Assembly (NCBI GenBank): GCA_023101885.1
Contig: JALPQD010000925.1
Location: 1 to 64,000, forward strand
Origin: Typhlomys cinereus
Lineage: Eukaryota; Chordata; Mammalia; Rodentia; Platacanthomyidae
DNA length: 64,000 nucleotides
Reading direction: 5' to 3'
In this document: positions 58,351 through 64,000 of the stretch, one piece after another
How positions within the stretch are numbered: the first letter of the stretch is position 1
Layout: the number at the start of each line of letters is the position of its first letter
Program-made: the position numbers and the translations under genes
The notes under the pieces: model-generated
Told to the model about the DNA's origin: nothing
The model's input: only the letters and a program-made list of their open reading frames with translations
The model's database searches: none

Positions 58351-60560
58351 CATTTTCTTTATCTTGACACAGGAACCTACTCTGTAGTCAAAGCAGTCCT
58401 ATAGCTCACTATAGAACCAAGGGTGGCCTGCCCTTCAGATAATCCTCCTATGTCAGCCTTCCTGTTCCCGACATTACAGTGAGCCACAACACACATCCAT
58501 ACCCTTTCTCCTGATGGCAGCCAAGCTGTATGCAGTGATCCTCTGTCCCACTGGTTCAGCCTAAGGACACTCTAATGGTCATAGCACAAAGTCTCCTGGG
58601 ATGTATTTGTCCTAATCACTTTGTCATTCCATTACCCATGAATGTCTTAGACTCAACTCTTCAGCAGGCAAATCAGAGGAAGAATCCAAACACACTCAAC
58701 AATGATTCCATTCTTATTATTGATACTATTTTTTCTTTATTTGCTCTTTACTAGAGTATCCTACATACTTTGCTTTGATTGTTCTTCCATTCCCCTCCCT
58801 TTCTGCCCCTTTTCTGCTATGCTCCTCCATCCCCTGACTCCAGTCCTTTGGATTTGGGGGCTTGTTGTGCTGCCCAGACTGATCTCAAATGCAAAACCTC
58901 AAGCCATCCTCCTGCCATGGTCTTCTGAGTACACTGGCTAATGATGACATTCTTAAAACTATTGTGCTTTGGATTGGTAAGATGGCTGAGTGAGGCAGTT
59001 GCTTCCTGCAAAACATGAGATCCTGAGTTTAGTCATGGGAGCCATGTGATAGAAGAAGGAAGAACAGAACTCACAGCTGCCCTCTGACCTCCACAGCGAC
59101 AACTCAAGCCATCCGATTTGTACACTGGAGCCCTTAAAAAAACAAAGCTCTGGGCCAGTGAGATAGTTCAGTAAATATAGCATCTGTTCCCCAGTTTGGA
59201 AACCTCAGTTCAATCCCAAGAGACCCGCATGGTGGAAGGAGAGAACATCCTAAAGTTGTCATCTGATCTCTCCAAATACCTCATCACATACATGTGCATG
59301 CCCAACTCTCCCTCAATCTTTCTCTCGATCTCTCTTTCTCTTTCTCATTACTAAACAAAAATTAAAAAGCAGACTTTTCCTCATTAAAAAAAGTGAATCC
59401 TGGGACAGGCAAGATAACTTAGTAAGTACAAGTAGTAAAGGAAAAACTGGTATCCTGGGTTCAATCCCTGGAGGTCCATATGATGAAAGCAGAGAGCTAC
59501 TTGCACAGGTTGTCCTCTGATCTTACCACAACACTGAGACACAGTTCTTCCAATCCCTTCTGAAAGAAATGTTTGCTTGATTAATAAATGTTCATGTGAT
59601 ATGAACCAAAGCAAACAACAAGTGTTTGAGTTGAAGACGTTGGGAAGATGAACCAATGAAACGAAGTATCTGGAAAAGTAGAAAGCATTCAAGTCTTTGC
59701 CTTTCTGACTTCCCACTCACTCATTGTCCCCTAAACACCAGCTGAGAGCCAAGCAGAGGACAATGCCATCTTGCAGAGAGTGACTTTCCAGATGGAGATG
59801 AGGAGACTGGGTGCAAAGTCCTCCAGAAGGAGCAGAGAGCCAGGTGCTAGGATGGCTGGTCTGAACTCTCTGTGATTCCCCAGAAATCTTTCTCTGTCCC
59901 AGCCTATCTCCCACCAGTCTCCCCCTCTCTCCTGTTTCTCTCTTTGTGTCTCTCTCTTTCTTTCTGTTTCTCTCTCCCTCTTTTTCTGTCTTTTTCACCA
60001 TACACACACACACACACACACACACTGTATTCAGAGAACAATATCTGCTCAAAGTCTTGGTCTCCATAAAGTTAGTCCTGATCTTTTGTTTGACTGATTC
60101 CAAATTAGTGGATTAGATTAAAGACTGAAAGAGAAATAAAATAAAAAAGAAATTGTGGTATAAAAACTCATAAATCATTAATCTACAAAGTATAATTTAA
60201 GGAAGGACAAATTAATTAAATTAAAGAGATTTATGGATCATACATCGAATCTAAGGTAGGAAGAGATTGTGGGAGATTGAAAGTCAGTGATTCCCTCTGT
60301 CTTCATGATTGGACGAACTTGTCCTCAATGCCATTCTTGGTGTGAGTATTCTGCTTCTGAAAGTAGAGAGATGAATTAAAAAATGACTTTTGCCTACTTG
60401 GTACTCTGCTCATATAAAAAAAAAAATCAAGATGATACAGATCACTGGCTGGGGCCCACAGGTCTTCTCTACCAGGAGTCTGAGGCAGGAGGATGAGATG
60501 TTTGCGGGCAGCCTAGGCTAAATAGAAAAATAAAATAAAATTATATTTCTGTCTCCCCAG
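58350..60560. other. SINE-rich intergenic region
   Basis: B1-like (7SL) fragments in minus orientation at about 58355-58495 and 58850-58940. Three B2-like tRNA-derived SINEs lie in tandem plus orientation at about 58970-59135, 59150-59360 and 59400-59610. A TC-rich tract and (CA)n follow at 59920-60026, and a B1-like fragment at about 60440-60540. No gene, and no PRAME exon 1 for P6. Confidence 0.6.
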
Positions 60561-61205
60561 AATTGCTTGGAAATTTTGATTGGTATATCATTGAATCTAT
60601 GTACTGCTTTTGGTGGGATGGTCATTTTTATGATGTTGATTCTGCCGATCCAGGAGCAGAGGAGGTCTTTCCGCCTTTAGGTGTCTTCTGAAATTTTTTC
60701 TTTAGGGTTTTAAAGTTTTTATTGTAAAGGTCTCTCACTTCTTTGGTCAAGTTTATACCAAGGTATTTCATTTTTTTAGGGGCTATAGTAAATGAAATTG
60801 TTTCTTAGGTCTTTTTCACTTCTTTCATTCTGGGCGTATTAGAAGGCCACTGATTTTTGCACATTTGTTTTGTATCCTGCCACCCTGCTGAACTTTTGTA
60901 TTAGTTCCAGGAGTTTCCTGGTGGACTTTGTAGGATCACTCAGATATACCATCATGTCATCTGCAAATAGAGATAACTAGACTTCTTCCTTGTTGATTTG
61001 AATCCCTCTTATCTCCCTCTCTTGTCTTATGGCTCCAGCTAAGACTTCAAGTACAATATTGGATAGAAGTGGTGAGAGTGGACAGCCTTGTCTAGTTCCT
61101 GATGAAAGGGGACTGCTTCAAGGTTTTCCCCATTGAGTATATCCTTGCTGTTGGCTTGTTGTATACAGCTTTTATTATATTGACAAAGGTTCCTTCCATT
61201 CCAAC
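60561..61205 (-). mobile_element. L1 ORF2 piece next to P6
   Basis: Duplicate of the inner part of L1-c (minus strand), truncated on the left by the duplication boundary. The right end joins PRAME intron sequence about 45 bp before exon 2. Confidence 0.85.
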
Positions 61206-61250
61206 TGGATACTGACAAACTTTTGAAACATCTATCTCTTGGGCCCACAG

Positions 61251-63255
61251 GCGGTGGAAATTACAAGTGGTCGATTTGTGGGATATGCACCACCACTTCC
61301 GGGAGGTCTGGGGTGGAGCTCATGGCAGCGGGAGCTCACCTCAGGTCACTCCCAAGAAGGCACCAGGAGAGGACCGCCCACTATCTGGAGAGAAGCAACT
61401 CCTGAAGATGATAGCTGACCTTTACCTGGATACTCCCAAGCTGGATGGGTATCACACACTCCTCTTACAGTGGGCCCAGCTGAGGAAAGATTCCCTGCAG
61501 CTGTGGTTCAGGAAGGTGCAAGTTTGGAATGTGCCCAAGTTCACTGCCATAGAGGTCCTGAAGGTTCGTGAGGCAGACTCCACCCTGGAGTTGGAACTGA
61601 GTACAGGCTGGAGTCTGTCTGTCCTGGCTCATTTTGCACCTCACCTGGGCCGGATGAGAAATCTTTGCAAACTTTTTGTCCATGGAATCTACAAGAATAC
61701 AGCCAAAGCTGCAGAGAGGTACACAGCGTTGGAGAAGAAATGTGTCACCACTTTCATCTCTCAGCTTCCCAAACTATACCACCTCCAGCATCTCTGTATG
61801 AGTGATATCTACTTTCTCAAGGGTCACCTGCACAGGATGCTCAGGTAAGGATGGTTGGAGAGCTGCAGACCAGAGAGAAACTTCCTCTTTAATGCCATCG
61901 CAGTTTAGCCACACTTAATGTCTGGCAGCCAAATAGCTCTGATCGGGCTTCCGAATCTGGAAGGTTTTAGCAGGGGCTTATCTCCAACCTACTAGAATCT
62001 TGTTCACCCATCATCCCTGCCGTGTACTAGAGGGTTTTGTGACCAGCATCCTGCTAAAAGGATCAGATCTAGTGAGGGTAAGTTTTGAGCTCCTCCTTCA
62101 AAAGTCTCTCTTAGTAAAGGGCTGGATCGAGAGAAGAGCAGAGGGCCAGTAGGAGAGGCTTCACACGTGCATGTTCACTTAGGTGTGCTCTGTGCTCAGT
62201 GGCTGTGTGTGTGTGTGTGTGTGTGTGTAGGGGGGTGGGTCAGCAGCCTGCCTCTGTGTTTCCCATCATGCTAGGCTGCTTTCAATAAGGCAGGGTGTGA
62301 CCTGATGGAAAACTCATGCCCCTGGGATTGTGGGTGGGAGGCAGTGGTGAAGACTGAACCTTTGGGACAGAGGCCATCCTGCAAACCCCAGACCACACCC
62401 CAGGGACATTTCCTTGTCTTGCCTGGTCTTGTCCTTGCTGCTTGTGGCTTACTGGCCTCGTGGGTCTAACAGTAGGGTCTGAAAGCTGCATAGAGTAATG
62501 GAATGAGCTAGCCCCACAGTGATGGTGACAGACTTTAGCTCAGAGTGGGAGGCTTCAGTTAGCCAATTCCCGAATGCATCCTAGATTCTGACCTCTAACA
62601 CTTTGTCTGGCCAAGTGATCTGTTCTCCCTCAATGATAGTAAACTCATCAACACTCCAAATACCATGATCTCTTTCTATCTCCCTAGGCGACTGCAGACC
62701 TTCCTGGAAACCTTCTCCATCGTGGACTGCCAGCTTTTACAATCGGACTTGAAATACTTGTCTATATGCCAGAGCCTCAGCCAGCTCAAACACCTTACCC
62801 TGAACAGTATAATGTTATCTGATTTGTGTTTAAAGCTTCTGGGAGTTCTCTTGGAGAGAGTTGCCACCACTCTACAAAGCTTGGATTTGGAGGATTGTCG
62901 GATGGGAGACTCCCAGCTCAGGGTCCTCCTGCCTGCCCTGAGCCAGTGCTGCCAGCTCACTGAGGTCAATTTCTGGGAGAATGACATCTCCATGCCTGTC
63001 CTCAGGGACATTCTGCAGCACATGGCCCAGCTGAGCCAGCTGACCCATGAGCTCTACCCTGCCCCTCTGGAGTGCTACAAAGTACTAGGTGATGTCATCC
63101 CAGAGAGATTTGCTCAGATTTGTCCTGAGCTCATGTATGCACTCAAGAACATGAGGCAGCCCAAGACCATCTGCTTTGCTACTGACATCTGCCTTGCCTG
63201 TTATCAGTGTTGTACCTATAACCTGGAGACCAGATTTTGTCTTTGTTGGCAGTAA
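61251..63255 (+). CDS. PRAME-family gene P6, exons 2-3 intact, exon 1 not found
   Basis: Exon 2 is 61251-61844 (gcccacag acceptor, tcag|gtaagg donor) and exon 3 is 62688-63255 (ccctag acceptor, stop TAA). Phases are the same as P3, the intron is 843 bp, and about 387 codons are open without a stop. Exon 2 begins RRWKLQVVDL, the classic family start, followed by LDGYHTLLLQWAQLRKDSLQL and HLQHLCMSDIYFLKGHL. Exon 3 has leucine-rich repeats (LQSLDLEDCRMGDSQLRVLL), HELYPAPLECY and the cysteine-rich ICLACYQCCTYN tail. Exon 1 is absent within 3 kb upstream, where L1 sequence replaces intron 1. It may be 5'-truncated and dead, start at an internal Met in exon 2, or use a distant exon. LRR protein of the PRAME family, germ line-biased in general. 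Confidence 0.85.
62202..62228. repeat. (GT)n in intron 2 of P6
   Basis: About 27 bp of GT, where P2 has a G run instead (18081-18095). Confidence 0.85.
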
Positions 63256-64000
63256 TAGGAACTGAGTGAATTCTGGAACCTGAGAAATGAAAGCCAAGTC
63301 ACATCAAGTTGACAAAGCACATGGTTCAGAGGTTAAAGTACATTCTGGATAACCTGGGAACCAGTGGACCATTGGACAGGTATCTTGGAGTCAGAAAGAC
63401 AGCACTGAGGTTCTCCATGCTGCTCTTGGCAGGACATGTGAATGAGGGATTTCTCCTGAATGGTCATTGAAACTGGTGTTTACACCCTGTAAGTTTGGAT
63501 GCTCACATCTGGTTCTCCTTGGTCATGAGCATGAGTTCTAGTTTCAAGGTCAGAAGAACCCTGTGGCTGAAGGGATGGAGGCAACACCCATGATGTGTGA
63601 CCAGTGAGGCTGAGGACCAAGGTCTCTGTCTTTGAAGTAAACTGGAATTATTCTGACCTCCTCTTCCATTCCTCCTTCCTGCCTGGGCATCTGTGACAAA
63701 GCACTTGTGTGTGCATTGGGCTCTGTGCCCACATAAAGAAAGCAATGCAGACCTCCTGTGCTAGAAAGGAGGTTTGAAAAGGGCCAGGGGATTGTGGTCC
63801 TGGACACACAGCCCAGGAGGTGCTGTATTCACATCAAAGACCCACAAACAGTCACTCTCCTGGCCTAAGGGTTGACTGCACCTAGGAAGTAGGTCTCAGT
63901 TCCTCAGTTGTGATCTCTCTTTATCTTGCTCGATATTTGGGAATAAGGGAAAGCTGAGGCTACCATCGATGCTCCTCCTGAGTTTATAATTAGGTAGCAA
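63256..64000. other. 3' flank of P6
   Basis: Matches 19101-19811. An old tRNA-like SINE fragment (atggttcagaggttaaagt) lies near 63320. No further gene. Confidence 0.6.

Larger units (their letters stand above)
60561..64000 (+). repeat. Recent direct segmental duplication, copy 2
   Basis: Homologous to 16450-19811 and continuing past the window end. The left boundary falls inside L1 sequence (aattgcttgg). This copy keeps L1 bases lost from both palindrome arms (near 60855), so it split before the palindrome formed. Confidence 0.93.

Overview
The window is mammalian genomic DNA, almost certainly from a myomorph-type (Myodonta) rodent. The evidence is 7SL-derived B1-like SINEs, tRNA-derived SINEs of the B2 superfamily with fresh target-site duplications, rodent-type L1 ORF2 sequence, many (CA/GT)n repeats, and PRAME-family genes in the usual mammalian three-coding-exon layout. 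A dipodoid (jerboa-like) host is possible because the young SINE resembles a B2-superfamily element outside the mouse/rat type. The sequence alone does not settle the species.

The main structure is a very large inverted repeat. Positions 1-17114 are repeated in reverse complement at 20587-37782, around a 3.47 kb spacer (17115-20586). The arms align end to end at very high identity by eye. They share every L1 and SINE insertion with its target-site duplications, and they run off the left edge of the window, so the true arm is longer than 17.1 kb. Each arm carries, from outside to centre: LTR-like and SINE debris, a PRAME-family gene (P1 at 3552-6073 on + and P3 at 31689-34223 on -), a SINE-rich 3' flank, and about 8 kb of three stacked 5'-truncated L1s. 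The spacer holds a second, divergent PRAME paralogue (P2, 17115-19100), which lies just past the palindrome breakpoint.

Right of the palindrome, 37.8-43.2 kb is mostly LTR-like copies and SINEs. The block at 43.2-49.8 kb is an old, diverged, direct-orientation paralogue of arm positions 1.5-7.9 kb; its PRAME gene (P4) is reduced to a decayed exon 2. At 51.8-56.0 kb lies another dead PRAME gene on the minus strand (P5). Its exon 3 was split by a TPM4 (tropomyosin 4) processed pseudogene, which was later hit by a short L1 3' fragment. L1 and SINE remnants fill 56.4-60.6 kb. The block from 60561 to the window end is a recent direct duplicate of 16450-19811, and its PRAME gene P6 has open exons 2 and 3.

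There are six PRAME loci of at least three ages. PRAME-family proteins are leucine-rich-repeat proteins of germ line and early embryo; human PRAME is a CUL2 ubiquitin-ligase substrate receptor. The most intact copies here are P3 (exons 2-3 open, one in-frame TAG in exon 1) and P6 (exons 2-3 open, no exon 1 visible). P1 and P2 differ from their twins mainly by 1-3 nt deletions, which may be consensus or assembly errors rather than biology. No RNA genes, CRISPR arrays or prokaryotic features were seen.
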